A DNA stretch of 45,813 nt from Actinomycetes bacterium (GCA_021803085.1 JAJZMD010000126.1:1-45813), one strand, 5' to 3'. Shown: positions 16,873 through 25,405, numbered from the stretch's first letter. A program made the numbers and translations. Notes: generated from the sequence alone by a model not told the origin.

Positions 16873-17078
16873 TCGGGCGACCCGGTCGAATGACCGGGCG
16901 GCACGGCCGTCGCGTCGGCGCGGCGGCACCGGCCGGCTTTCCTCACGTGGTCGCCCGCTACCGGCCCACGGGCGCACGGTGAGGCCGCGTCGTCTTCCTT
17001 CCGTCAGCGGAGAGCGGAGGGCCAGCTCGGCCCGCCTGGCCTGCTGCCAGCTCGACCGAGAGGCCCGCTCAACCGAGA

Positions 17079-17120
17079 GGAGCACACCGCCGGAGCCACC
17101 CGGCGCCGACGGTGTGCTCC
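17079..17120 (-). terminator. Hairpin downstream of SBP2
   Basis: An 11-base perfect stem (GGAGCACACCG / CGGTGTGCTCC) with a 20-base loop starts about 20 bases after the SBP2 stop on the minus strand. No U-tract follows. It probably terminates or stabilises the SBP2 transcript before the amidohydrolase operon. Confidence 0.6.
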
Positions 17121-17139
17121 CGCCCGCACGCCGCGCGGG

Positions 17140-18444
17140 CTACGGGGTCGGAGGTCCGGACGATTCCTGGGTGAAGTCGCTGAGCCATGTCGACTTCTTC
17201 AGGAACCCCCAGGGCTGCATCTTGGTGTAGGTCTTGACGGGCACGTTGCGCAGTGTCCCCCTCACCCTCTCCACCTTGCAGATGTAGCTGTTCTGGATCG
17301 GGGACCACGTTGTCTTGCTGATCGTGACGGGGCCGCGCGGGGCCGAGATCTTCACGGCCCGCATGGCGTCGCTCAGCTTCTTGCCTGTCGTCGCGTTGCC
17401 CCTGAGAGCCCTCAGCGCGCTCACGAGGATCTCCGCCTTCACGTAGCCGGCGTCTGCGTAGTAGCCGGGCCACGACCCGAACTGGCGGTGGAAGGCGGCG
17501 GTGAACGCCTCGTTGCTCTTGCTGAGGATGCCTGTGCAGTACTGGGCGTCGGTGTAGATCCCGACTGCTGACGACGGCGTCTCGGCCGGAAGTGCCGACT
17601 GTGTCGTGAGCTGGGTGATGCCCAGCAGCGGGATCTTGCCCTTCAGGCCGAACGACGCGTAGTCATCGACGAAGGTGACAGCTTGCGCACCGGAGAGCTC
17701 GACCCAGACCCCTTGGGTTGTCGAGGGGATCTGCGAGATGTAGGACGACAGTGTCGAGGCGTTGCTCGGCACCCAGATCGACTTCTGGATCTTCCCGCCG
17801 AGCTTGGTGAACCCTGCGTCGAACCCGCCGACGGTCTGCCAGCCGAAGGAGAAGTTGGCCCCGATCGTCGTCACGTGGCGCCACTTCTCTGTCTTGTACG
17901 CCCATGCGGCGCCCGCCCCCGTCACCTGGTAGCCGTCCCATCCCGAGGTGAGGCCGAAGCCCGACGACTTGTACAGGTTCATCTGGGTGGGGCTCGAGAG
18001 GAACAGGTCGTCCTCGGGGATCTTCTTGCCCTGCACGTACGGGGACACGGCGGCGATGATGTTCGACAGCAGCGGGCCCTCCATGACCTGGACGCGTGTC
18101 GATGTCACGAGCTTCTTCGCCGCGGTGAGCCCGATCGCCGGTGTGCCGTGTGTGTCCTCGTAGTGCACCGTGATCGCGTGACCGTCGATTGTCGAGCCGA
18201 ACCGCCGCAGTCCGAGCTTGAAACCGTCCTGCTCGAGCTTGGCGTTCGCAGCGAAGTTCCCCGTGAGCGGCAGGATGAAGCCGACGCTGATCGAAGACGG
18301 ACGACCGGAAGCCCCGGCACCGCCGCCGACCCCGGCGACCACGACGAACGACAAGGCTGCTGCGGCAGCGCCCAGCGCCAAGGGCGTACGGGCACCCCGA
18401 CCTCCTCGGTGCCGCCAGGACGACGACCTACTCGGTGATTGCAC
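17140..18444 (-). CDS. HAAT-family solute-binding protein SBP2 (orphan)
   Basis: 434 residues from GTG 18444, with GGAAGGAGGG ahead. A basic N-terminus is followed by a hydrophobic Ala/Val/Gly segment and no lipobox cysteine. The mature part begins ISVGFILPLTGNFAANA, the type I binding fold. Two later cysteines occur (YCTG and YICKVE). No permease adjoins it; the nearest liv set without its own binding protein starts at 24533, so it may serve that importer. ACA threonine codons are frequent, as in SBP1 and SBP3. It diverges from the winged-helix regulator at 18751, which may control it. Confidence 0.92.
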   Translation of the reverse strand: MQSPSRSSSWRHRGGRGARTPLALGAAAAALSFVVVAGVGGGAGASGRPSSISVGFILPLTGNFAANAKLEQDGFKLGLRRFGSTIDGHAITVHYEDTHGTPAIGLTAAKKLVTSTRVQVMEGPLLSNIIAAVSPYVQGKKIPEDDLFLSSPTQMNLYKSSGFGLTSGWDGYQVTGAGAAWAYKTEKWRHVTTIGANFSFGWQTVGGFDAGFTKLGGKIQKSIWVPSNASTLSSYISQIPSTTQGVWVELSGAQAVTFVDDYASFGLKGKIPLLGITQLTTQSALPAETPSSAVGIYTDAQYCTGILSKSNEAFTAAFHRQFGSWPGYYADAGYVKAEILVSALRALRGNATTGKKLSDAMRAVKISAPRGPVTISKTTWSPIQNSYICKVERVRGTLRNVPVKTYTKMQPWGFLKKSTWLSDFTQESSGPPTP

Positions 18445-18604
18445 GGTCACCCTCCTTCCACTCGTGCCCCCGGACCAGCCAACCGACGCGGTCTCGGTTT
18501 CTGGGCCCCGGCACGAATCCAATTTGCTTCTTCGAATCGTAACGCAGCATTGGTGAGACCGCGGGCCGTGGGGATCGCGCCGGGACATTCTCGCGGCTGC
18601 ACCC

Positions 18605-18632
18605 TCGCCGTTGCTCGCTCGCCGTTGCTCGC
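18605..18632. repeat. 14-bp tandem duplication upstream of SBP2
   Basis: TCGCCGTTGCTCGC occurs twice without a gap at 18605-18618 and 18619-18632, about 160-190 bases upstream of the SBP2 start and just before the plus-strand promoter. Confidence 0.85.
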
Positions 18633-18660
18633 TGCACAAACTGGCTGAGCTGGCTATGCT
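18633..18660 (+). promoter_or_regulatory. Candidate promoter for the winged-helix regulator
   Basis: TGCACA (18633-18638) and TATGCT (18655-18660) are spaced by 16 bases, about 90 bases upstream of GTG 18751. Both hexamers are moderate matches to the sigma-70 consensus. Confidence 0.45.
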
Positions 18661-18750
18661 ATAGGACGAGATCGATGTCACTGGAGGGCCCGGTCGCCGG
18701 CAGCGCTTTGGTGGCACAACGTCGCTGCGGAGGACGAGGAGAGGCGAGCG

Positions 18751-19542
18751 GTGGCGCAAGAGCTGACTGCGAGGAAGGGCAAGACGGTCGGTACGCGTGA
18801 CCGGGTGGTCACCTGGTTGGCGGCGAGCGGCGCCGTCGACGACCCGTCGGGGATGGCGAGCGCGTCGATCGCCCGGAGCATCGGTTACCCAGGGTCGAGC
18901 ATCGCGTTCGCGCAGCTGTTGTCGGGGATGGAGCGGTCCGGCCTCATCACGAGGGACGTCCGGGGCAAGCGCACGTACCGCGTGGAGCTCACCGAGGCAG
19001 GGCGTGAGCGCGCGGCAGGAGACGCTGGCGTGCCCAGGCGAACCCCGATGCGCGGCCGCTCCACGGAGGTGGTGCCTTCCCGCGACGCCTCCACAGGGAT
19101 GCGCGCGGCGGAGGTCGACGAGCTGGTCGACTACGACGAGCTCGCTCGCCGGCTCCTCCGCCAGGTGGCACGGCGTCTCGTCGGCACGGGCGAGGGCGAG
19201 AGGGAGGCTGTAGCCGGCGAACGAGAGCGGGCGGCCGACGGCGTGGTGGACACGCTCGAGCAGCGCGTCAGCGCGCTCGAGTCCGAGCTGTCCGCGGCCC
19301 GTGCCGCCCGCATGGCGCTGGAGGAGAAGAACGAGCAGCTGCGCGTCGACCTCGAGCGGATCCGCAGCGCGCTCGACGTCGAAGGCGTTCGCAGCCGGCC
19401 CGTGCGCACGCTCGCGTCCCCACCAGCCGAAGAGATCGACCATCGGGAGATCGCCCTCCTCCGTCAGCTGCTCTCCGAGCACGATGCTGGTCGCGAACGG
19501 CGCAGGGACACCGGTCGGCCCGGTCGCGCCGCCCTGCCTTGA
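18751..19542 (+). CDS. Winged-helix DNA-binding protein with C-terminal coiled coil, unassigned family
   Basis: 263 residues; the GTG start is preceded by GAGGAGAGG. Residues about 15-90 read as a winged helix (a helix-turn-helix around ASIARSIGYPGSSIAFAQLL, then the wing GLITRDVRGKRTYRVELTEAG), resembling MarR/PadR-like regulators. Residues about 165-208 form a strong coiled coil (LEQRVSALESEL and following heptads), likely for dimerisation. No effector domain is recognised. Because it diverges from SBP2 and precedes catabolic genes, it is the best candidate for a local regulator. I cannot place it in a named family. Confidence 0.75.
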   Translation: MAQELTARKGKTVGTRDRVVTWLAASGAVDDPSGMASASIARSIGYPGSSIAFAQLLSGMERSGLITRDVRGKRTYRVELTEAGRERAAGDAGVPRRTPMRGRSTEVVPSRDASTGMRAAEVDELVDYDELARRLLRQVARRLVGTGEGEREAVAGERERAADGVVDTLEQRVSALESELSAARAARMALEEKNEQLRVDLERIRSALDVEGVRSRPVRTLASPPAEEIDHREIALLRQLLSEHDAGRERRRDTGRPGRAALP

Positions 19543-19657
19543 ACGCGGCCTTCCCCCCCGCCAGCACCCGCACGTAGCCGGTTCGCAGCGGGTCCGGCGC
19601 CGGGCCCTGCGTCAGGCCCGCCGTCGCAGTCTTCAACGCCTACGCAGGAGGATCTCC

Positions 19658-20635
19658 GTGTCCAGTGCGCAAGACCCTTCTCCGGCGCCCCGAGCCCTGA
19701 ACCGTGAGCTCCTGGACGACTACTGCGAGCGGTTCTCCAACTGGGGCCGCTGGGGGCAGGACGACCAACGGGGCGCGCTCAACTACATCGACGAGGAGAA
19801 GGTCCGCCTCGCCGCCCAGCTCGTCCGCCGAGGTGCGGTCTTCTCCCTCCAGCTCCCGCTCGACGATCAGGGTCCCCAGACGGGCGCCTTCGGGCGGGTG
19901 AACCCGATCCACCAGATGGTCGCGACCGGGACCGACCACGTGGCCGGTCGCCAGCCGTACGGGCCGGGGTGGGGGTTCGCCGACGACAGCCTCTTCCTGT
20001 TCCTCCAGGGAGGCTCGCAGTGGGATGCCCTGAGCCACGTGTTCCGGGACGGGAGGATGTACAACGGCTACCCGGCGACCGAGGTCGGGAGCCAGGGGGC
20101 GGCGCGCAACGGGATCGAGAACGTGCCGGCGCTCGCGACCCGCGGCGTCCTCCTCGACGTGCCCCGTGCGCTCGACCGAGCTTCCCTGGAGCCGGGGGAG
20201 GCCATCGGCCCGGACCTCTTGGACAGGGTGTGCGACGCGCAGGGCGTCACGGTCGGCCGGGGCGACGTCGTGCTCGTCCGCACCGGAGACATGGCGCAGC
20301 GACGGGGGCGACCGGGGTGGGACGGCTACGCCGCCGGCGACGCGCCGGGGTTGTCGCTGTCGAGCGCACCGTGGCTCGCGGAGCACGAGGTCGCAGGCGT
20401 GGCCAGCGACACGTGGGGAATCGAGGTTCGGCCCAACGAGATCCCCGGATCCTTCCAGCCGCTCCACCTCGTCCTCCTCGTGAGCATGGGGCTCATGCTG
20501 GGCGAGATCTGGCACCTGGACGAGCTGGCCGAAGACTGCGCCGAAGACGGCACCTACGAGTTCCTTCTCGTGGCGCCGCCCCTCGTCATCCCCGGGGCAG
20601 TGGGGTCTCCGGTCAACCCGCAAGCCATCAAATGA
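19658..20635 (+). CDS. Cyclase/formamidase-family metal hydrolase
   Basis: 325 residues from GTG 19658, preceded by AGGAGGA. The fold matches the PF04199 cyclase/kynurenine-formamidase-like family. The metal motif, usually HxGTHxDxxxH, here reads GGSQWDALSH (residues 118-127), the QWD variant, with Gln117 where the first histidine is expected. Members hydrolyse N-formyl, lactone or cyclic amide bonds. It begins 115 bases after the regulator gene and is followed by a cupin and a monooxygenase, consistent with one ring-degrading operon. Confidence 0.85.
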   Translation: MSSAQDPSPAPRALNRELLDDYCERFSNWGRWGQDDQRGALNYIDEEKVRLAAQLVRRGAVFSLQLPLDDQGPQTGAFGRVNPIHQMVATGTDHVAGRQPYGPGWGFADDSLFLFLQGGSQWDALSHVFRDGRMYNGYPATEVGSQGAARNGIENVPALATRGVLLDVPRALDRASLEPGEAIGPDLLDRVCDAQGVTVGRGDVVLVRTGDMAQRRGRPGWDGYAAGDAPGLSLSSAPWLAEHEVAGVASDTWGIEVRPNEIPGSFQPLHLVLLVSMGLMLGEIWHLDELAEDCAEDGTYEFLLVAPPLVIPGAVGSPVNPQAIK

Positions 20636-20715
20636 CCGGAGCGGCTGGGCGCTATCATCGTCGTCTCGGACCACTCGAAGAGCTCATTGGCGCACAGAAC
20701 CCGGAGGACGAGCGA

Positions 20716-21132
20716 ATGGGCCGACCAGCCGACAGGACCACCGCCGCCGACGCGATCCTCGAGCGTGGACGCTTCGACGTAGCCGAGTACGCAGACGAGC
20801 TCGAGCGGGCACCGCACAACCACGATCTCGGAACCTCGCTGTGGTTCGCCAACGACAGGATCCGCGTGTTCGAGGTGCGCCTGGCCCCGGGCGAGCGCGC
20901 CCCGTTCCACATCCACGACCGGACGTACTTCTGGACCGTGGTGTCTCCGGGCCGGGGCCGCCAGCGGCTCGCAGACGGCTCCTACGTCGTACGCGAGTAC
21001 GGGCTCGGAGAGACCAGGTACCTGGTCCACAGCGCCACAGCGGCGCTGGTCCACGATCTGGAGAACGTGGGGACCGACGAGCTCCGCTTCGTGACCGTCG
21101 AGCTCTGCGACACGACGTCGACGACGCCCTGA
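20716..21132 (+). CDS. Small cupin-domain protein
   Basis: 138 residues from ATG 20716, with CGGAGG nine bases upstream. An alternative ATG at 20632 overlaps the cyclase stop (ATGA) and would add 28 residues, but it lacks a ribosome site. The cupin motif is PGERAPFHIHDRTYFW; the second motif is weak (ATAALVHDLEN). It may be a metal-binding accessory or a small dioxygenase. Confidence 0.8.
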   Translation: MGRPADRTTAADAILERGRFDVAEYADELERAPHNHDLGTSLWFANDRIRVFEVRLAPGERAPFHIHDRTYFWTVVSPGRGRQRLADGSYVVREYGLGETRYLVHSATAALVHDLENVGTDELRFVTVELCDTTSTTP

Positions 21133-22394
21133 CCGAGCACGAGGCCGTCGAGCGCGGGCGCCTGTCGGTCCCCGAACCCCAGCAGGTCGCCCCCGCGCCG
21201 TCCCGAGGCACGAAGGGTCGGCGACGAGCTCTCGTCGTGGGAGGATCGCTGGCAGGGCTGTCGACCGCGAACTGGCTCTGCGCCACCGGATGGGAAGTCG
21301 ACGTCTTGGAGAGGGCGTGCGAGCCCCTGGTGGACCGGGGGGCGGGCATCGTCCTCCACCCAGCCACCAGCCGGTTCCTCACCGCGCAGGAGGGCCTGCC
21401 GCTCGACGACTTCAGCGTGGCGGTGGACCACCTGCGCTACCTGGGCTTGGACGGATCGGTGGTCACCCAGCACGAGAGCCGGCTCCGGTTCGCCGCGTAC
21501 GGTGCCCTCTACCAGAGCCTCCGCCGGTCGCTCGAACGGCGCGGAGGGCGCTACGTGCACGGCGCCCGCGTGACGGAGGTGCGGAACGCCGAGGAGACGG
21601 TGCACGTCGTGCTGGCCGACGGAACCCGCACGTCGAGCGAGCTGCTGGTCGGCGCTGACGGTGTGCACTCGACGGTACGCAGGCTGGTCCTGCCCGACGT
21701 GGAGCCAGAGCTGGGCGGCTACGTGGCCTGGCGCGGCGTTCTCGACGAGGACGAGCTGCCGGACCACGCGCTTCGGCCGCTCGAGCGGGCCATCACCTAC
21801 ACCATCCTCGATCACGCTCACATCCTCACCTACCCGATCCAGGGCGCCGACGGCCGGATGCGGCGCAATTGGGTGTGGTACCGGAACCTCTCCGCCCCTG
21901 GGCAGCTCGCCGAGCTCCTCTGCGACCGAGACGGGGTGCGCCACGGGCTCTCCGTCGCCTCCGGCGCCGTGCGCCCGGAGCTGGTGGCAGGTCTGGCCGC
22001 GGCGGCGGACCGCGAGCTCCCGCCGCCCCTCGCCACCCTCGTGGGACGGACCGCCACCCCGTTCGTGCAGGCGATGGTCGACGTGACCCCGCCGCACCTG
22101 GTCGTCGGGCGGGTGTGCCTGCTGGGCGACGCGGGCTTCGTGGCCCGCCCGCACGCCGCCGCCGGCACGGCCAAAGCGGCCGAGGAAGCGTGGCTCCTCG
22201 CGCGGGCCCTGTCCGATCCGGCGGTCGAGCTGGATGAGGCCCTGAGGGCCTGGGAGCGCGAAGCGCTCCATCTCGGCAGCGCCCTCGTCACACGATCCCG
22301 TCGCGCCGGCGAGCGGGCGCAGCGCGAGGGGTCGTGGAAAGTCGGTGAGCCGCTGCCCTTCGGGCTCAGGTCGACCGGCGACAGCGAGTTTTAG
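21129..22394 (+). CDS. FAD-dependent monooxygenase, 2,6-dihydroxypyridine-3-hydroxylase-like
   Basis: About 421 residues. The FAD fold starts GGSLAGL (residues 38-44) with Glu61 ending strand 2; GADGVHS (175-181) and LLGDAGFVARPHAAAG (from residue 331) are the other two flavin motifs of group A aromatic hydroxylases. The GGS-first motif resembles dihydroxypyridine hydroxylase. Between the preceding stop and the flavin motif there is no ATG, GTG or TTG in frame: the only coupled start is CTG 21129, overlapping the cupin stop as CTGA. The 3' end overlaps the convergent isochorismatase gene by four bases. Confidence 0.82.
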   Translation: MTEHEAVERGRLSVPEPQQVAPAPSRGTKGRRRALVVGGSLAGLSTANWLCATGWEVDVLERACEPLVDRGAGIVLHPATSRFLTAQEGLPLDDFSVAVDHLRYLGLDGSVVTQHESRLRFAAYGALYQSLRRSLERRGGRYVHGARVTEVRNAEETVHVVLADGTRTSSELLVGADGVHSTVRRLVLPDVEPELGGYVAWRGVLDEDELPDHALRPLERAITYTILDHAHILTYPIQGADGRMRRNWVWYRNLSAPGQLAELLCDRDGVRHGLSVASGAVRPELVAGLAAAADRELPPPLATLVGRTATPFVQAMVDVTPPHLVVGRVCLLGDAGFVARPHAAAGTAKAAEEAWLLARALSDPAVELDEALRAWEREALHLGSALVTRSRRAGERAQREGSWKVGEPLPFGLRSTGDSEF

Positions 22395-23140
22395 CTCGCA
22401 CCGGCTCCAGCGGGCATCGTGGTCCCGACCAGGCGCTCGACGAGCTGGTCCGCGGTGACCACCCAGCCGAGGCACCGAGCGACGTTCTCGAGCCCGAAAC
22501 GGTGGAGGTCGTCGCCGTACATGGAAGCCACGGCGTCACCGACGACGACGACCTTCAGATCCCGGTTGAACGCCTCGAACGCAGCGCACAGCACGCACGT
22601 GTTCGTGTTGACCCCCATCAGGATCACCGTGTCGACCGCAAGGCTCCGCAGGACCTGCTCCAAGTCCGTGTCGCGGAAGATGCTGAGCCGACGCTTCGTC
22701 CGGATGACCACGTCGGAAGGCTCCGGCCCGAGCTCGGGCATCAGCTGGGTCTGCACCGAGCCGGTCAGGTTGTGCCCCACCACGGTGCTCGTCCGCCCAG
22801 GCGTGAGAGATTGGCGAGCTGCTTCCACCTCCCGCCAGAACGGGTTGGCCATGGACTCGACCTGGCCGCCCAGCACCAGCGTCTCCAAGATGACGTGGAC
22901 CACCGGGACTCCTCGCCGCCGGGCGGCGGCACAGAGGCGGGCCGCCGTCGAGACGACCGACCTGGCGGCCGCCGGCTCGACGGGCATGGTCGCCACCTCG
23001 GGGTCCAGATGGCCCCGATGGCAGTCGACGGTCACCAGCGCGCTCCGATCGGGGTCCACCTGGAGGCGGGTGGCCAGCGCACCGACCAGCACCTGACCGG
23101 GTGGGCCGTTGCCAGTCGAGTGCCCGGGGCTCGCGGTCAT
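22391..23140 (-). CDS. Isochorismatase-family amidohydrolase
   Basis: 249 residues from ATG 23140, with GGGAGG upstream. The Asp-Lys-Cys catalytic set of the cysteine-hydrolase branch is present: Asp39 (VDCHRGHLD), Lys149 (RTKRRLSIF) and Cys182 (GVNTNTCVL). The family covers N-carbamoylsarcosine amidase, maleamate amidase, ureidoacrylate hydrolase and nicotinamidase. Facing a dihydroxypyridine-hydroxylase-like enzyme, an open-chain amide or maleamate-like substrate is plausible, but this is inference. Confidence 0.9.
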   Translation of the reverse strand: MTASPGHSTGNGPPGQVLVGALATRLQVDPDRSALVTVDCHRGHLDPEVATMPVEPAAARSVVSTAARLCAAARRRGVPVVHVILETLVLGGQVESMANPFWREVEAARQSLTPGRTSTVVGHNLTGSVQTQLMPELGPEPSDVVIRTKRRLSIFRDTDLEQVLRSLAVDTVILMGVNTNTCVLCAAFEAFNRDLKVVVVGDAVASMYGDDLHRFGLENVARCLGWVVTADQLVERLVGTTMPAGAGAS

Positions 23141-23240
23141 CGCCAGTCCTCCCGTCCGTCGTGCCCTGCGTGCACTCTGCGCCCGCCCCGCGCCCCGCGT
23201 GCACTCCCTGCATGACGTGCCCTGCATCCACGACGTGCTT

Positions 23241-23269
23241 TTCGCAGGCGGTTCCCCCGAGCCTATAGT
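23241..23269 (+). promoter_or_regulatory. Candidate promoter for the Gfo/Idh-liv operon
   Basis: TTCGCA (23241-23246) and TATAGT (23264-23269) are separated by 17 bases. The -10 is strong for a GC-rich genome. The downstream sequence CCAATGAG overlaps the expected start site. The leader to GTG 23413 would be about 135 bases. Confidence 0.5.
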
Positions 23270-23412
23270 GTCCAATGAGCTGAGGCGAGGACGCGGCATC
23301 GATTGGCAGGCGGGCCTGGCGGCCACAGCCGGTCGACGACGTGCCACCGGAACGGTCCGCGGTGGCAGAGACGCCGCTCGAGCGCCTGACCAGCACGTGA
23401 AAGGGGGACCAA

Positions 23413-24417
23413 GTGCTCGCACGTCAGTTCCGCTGGGGCCTCGTCGGCCTCGGTCGGATCGCCGATACGGAGATCGCGCCGGGGATCGCCGCCTTGGAGG
23501 ATCACGAGCTGACCGTGGTCGTCAGCCGTGACCAGGGGAGGGCCGACAGCTTCGCCGCTTCCCACGGCGCGAGGCGTGCCACGACCTCGTACGACGACAT
23601 GCTGGCCGCAGACGACGTGGACGCCGTGTACATCGCGACGCCGAACGCCCTCCACGCCGAGCAGGTCGTGGCCGCAGCGGCGGCCGGCAAGCACGTGCTG
23701 TGCGACAAGCCGTTGGCCACGTCGGTACCCGACGCAGAGAAGGCGATCGCCGCCTGTCGGAGCGCCGGCGTCCGGCTCGGGATCATGTTCCAAACTCGCC
23801 GCTTCGAGGGTGTTCCCGAGGCGGCCGCGGCCGTCCGTGACGGCGTGGTCGGCCGTATCGTCATGGCCCACGTGGAGATGAGCGCCGGACGGAACCTCCC
23901 CCGAGGGTGGCGGACCGACCCTGCGCTGGCAGGGCTCGGAACCGTCAACAACATCGGGGTGCACGCGTTCGACCTGCTGCGCTACCTCCTCGATGCCGAG
24001 GTCGCAGAGGTCGCCGCGATGGTCGACCGTGAGGAGGGGTTCTCGGTCGACACCGCCGCCGCCGTGCTGCTCCGCTTCGACAGCGGGGTCCTCGCGTACG
24101 TGAACGCCAACCAGGCGGTGCCCTACCCCCAGAACGACTTCGTCCTCTACGGCACCGACGGGCGAGTACTGGGCCGCAACCTCAGCCGACCGGGTCACGA
24201 GGGCGCGCTGGTCGTCACGACCGCGAGCGGGCAGACCGAGTCGCCGGCCACCACCTCGAGCGGCTACCGGGAGACGCTGGCGGCCTTCGCCGAGGCGGTG
24301 CAATCCGGAAACGACCCCAGTCCCTCGGGCATCGACGGCCTCCGCAGCGTCCAACTGACCGGCGCCATCGCCACTGCGATCGAGAGCGGGGCGGTCGTGA
24401 GGTTGCCGTCGTCGTGA
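23413..24417 (+). CDS. Gfo/Idh/MocA-family NAD(P)-dependent oxidoreductase
   Basis: 334 residues; GTG start with AAAGGGGG upstream. Rossmann motif VGLGRIAD is near residue 11 and the catalytic lysine lies in LCDKPLA (EKP-type motif). The C-terminal half has the usual alpha/beta domain with NNIGVHAFDLLRYLL. It oxidises or reduces a polyol, sugar-like or hydroxyl substrate. It is followed after 115 bases by livH of importer 2, so it may act on the imported compound. Confidence 0.9.
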   Translation: MLARQFRWGLVGLGRIADTEIAPGIAALEDHELTVVVSRDQGRADSFAASHGARRATTSYDDMLAADDVDAVYIATPNALHAEQVVAAAAAGKHVLCDKPLATSVPDAEKAIAACRSAGVRLGIMFQTRRFEGVPEAAAAVRDGVVGRIVMAHVEMSAGRNLPRGWRTDPALAGLGTVNNIGVHAFDLLRYLLDAEVAEVAAMVDREEGFSVDTAAAVLLRFDSGVLAYVNANQAVPYPQNDFVLYGTDGRVLGRNLSRPGHEGALVVTTASGQTESPATTSSGYRETLAAFAEAVQSGNDPSPSGIDGLRSVQLTGAIATAIESGAVVRLPSS

Positions 24418-24438
24418 CCGGGCCCCGGAGCGGCCCGG
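24418..24438 (+). terminator. Possible hairpin after the Gfo/Idh gene
   Basis: CCGGGCC and GGCCCGG (7-bp perfect stem, seven-base loop) begin directly after the stop codon. There is no U-tract. It could attenuate transcription into livH, but such GC stems arise easily at this base composition. Confidence 0.3.
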
Positions 24439-24532
24439 CAGTCGTGCCGCTCTCCCGAATTCGGTTCAGCAGCACCCTGCAGCGACGCTCCGACCCTCGG
24501 CACATCGTGCGGCAGCACGTCAGGAAGGCACG

Positions 24533-25405
24533 ATGACCGAGCTCATCGTGCAGACGTTCAACGGGCTGACGCTTGCCGGCATCATCTTCCTCGTGTCGAG
24601 CGGGTTCACGTTGATCTTCGGGGTCATGCGCGTGACCAACCTTGCCCATGGCGCCGTCTACCTCCTCGGCGGCTACGTCGCCTACTCGGTCGTCGGTGAT
24701 CACACCGACTATTTCTTCTACGGCTTGGCCGCCGGTACGGCGGCGATGGCCGGGCTCGGGCTCCTCATGGAGCGGCTGATCCTCCCGTGGCTGCACCACG
24801 TGGAGATGGCAGAGCTCCTCGCCACGCTCGGCCTCATCTATGTGATCGACGACGTCTCCCTCGCCGTCTGGGGCGGCAACCCGCTCAGCATCAACCTCCC
24901 GGGCGTGCTCGGCGAATCGAGCGTCCTGCCGTTCCGCCACATCGTCTATCCGAACGGCCGGTTCTTCATCCTCGGCGTGGCCGTGCTGGTCGGCGTCCTC
25001 CTCTTCGCGATGCTGCGGCTCACCCGGATCGGCGCGATCATCCGGGCCGGCGTCGACGACCGCGACATGGTGAACGCCCTCGGGATCAACGTCCGGCGCG
25101 TGTTCACCGGGGTGTTCGTCCTCGGGTCCGCCCTGGCCGGCTTCGCAGGCGTCCTGGGCGTACCGGTGCTCGGCCTGTACACCGGCGGCGACACCACGAT
25201 CCTCCTCTTCGCGCTGGCGGTGGTCGTGGTCGGCGGTCTCGGCAGCTACGAGGGTGCCATCGTCGGCAGCCTCGTCATCGGCCTCGTCGACACCTACGGC
25301 ACGGCCTACTTCCCCGCGATCTCCTACGTGGTGCTGTTCATCCCGCTCGTCGTGATCCTCCTGGTCCGGCCGCAAGGCATCCTCGGTCGTCGCGTGATGG
25401 CGTGA
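24533..25405 (+). CDS. livH: LivH-type ABC transporter permease (importer 2)
   Basis: 290 residues, about eight membrane segments, with the signature FGVMRVTNLAHGAVYLLGGY and the end VRPQGILGRR. The ATG has AGGAAGG upstream. First gene of the second liv set, which has no binding-protein gene of its own. Confidence 0.95.
   Translation: MTELIVQTFNGLTLAGIIFLVSSGFTLIFGVMRVTNLAHGAVYLLGGYVAYSVVGDHTDYFFYGLAAGTAAMAGLGLLMERLILPWLHHVEMAELLATLGLIYVIDDVSLAVWGGNPLSINLPGVLGESSVLPFRHIVYPNGRFFILGVAVLVGVLLFAMLRLTRIGAIIRAGVDDRDMVNALGINVRRVFTGVFVLGSALAGFAGVLGVPVLGLYTGGDTTILLFALAVVVVGGLGSYEGAIVGSLVIGLVDTYGTAYFPAISYVVLFIPLVVILLVRPQGILGRRVMA

Larger units (their letters stand above)
16783..17139. other. Intergenic region (357 bp) between SBP2 and the amidohydrolase operon
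   Basis: No coding frame here has a credible start or family. It holds the SBP2 3' hairpin (17079-17120) and a direct-repeat element (16849-16872) near the amidohydrolase start. No clear sigma-70 promoter is visible for the amidohydrolase operon. Confidence 0.6.
18445..18750. other. Divergent promoter region (306 bp) between SBP2 and the winged-helix regulator
   Basis: Non-coding. It contains an AT-richer stretch near 18515-18555 (CCAATTTGC, TTCGAATC) that probably holds the SBP2 promoter, a 14-bp tandem duplication at 18605-18632 and a candidate plus-strand promoter at 18633-18660. Confidence 0.6.

Noticed and set aside
20632-20715. Upstream ATG for the cupin at 20716
   Set aside because: It overlaps the cyclase stop as ATGA but has no ribosome site, while ATG 20716 has one; not excluded.
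1072-23140. A complete nicotine degradation pathway
   Set aside because: Homologues of the C-C hydrolase and dihydroxypyridine hydroxylase are present, but nicotine dehydrogenase, ketone dehydrogenase and methylaminobutyrate genes are not; similarity is only at family level.
24418-24438. Confident rho-independent terminator
   Set aside because: Short GC stem without a U-tract, easily formed by chance; kept only as a low-confidence feature.
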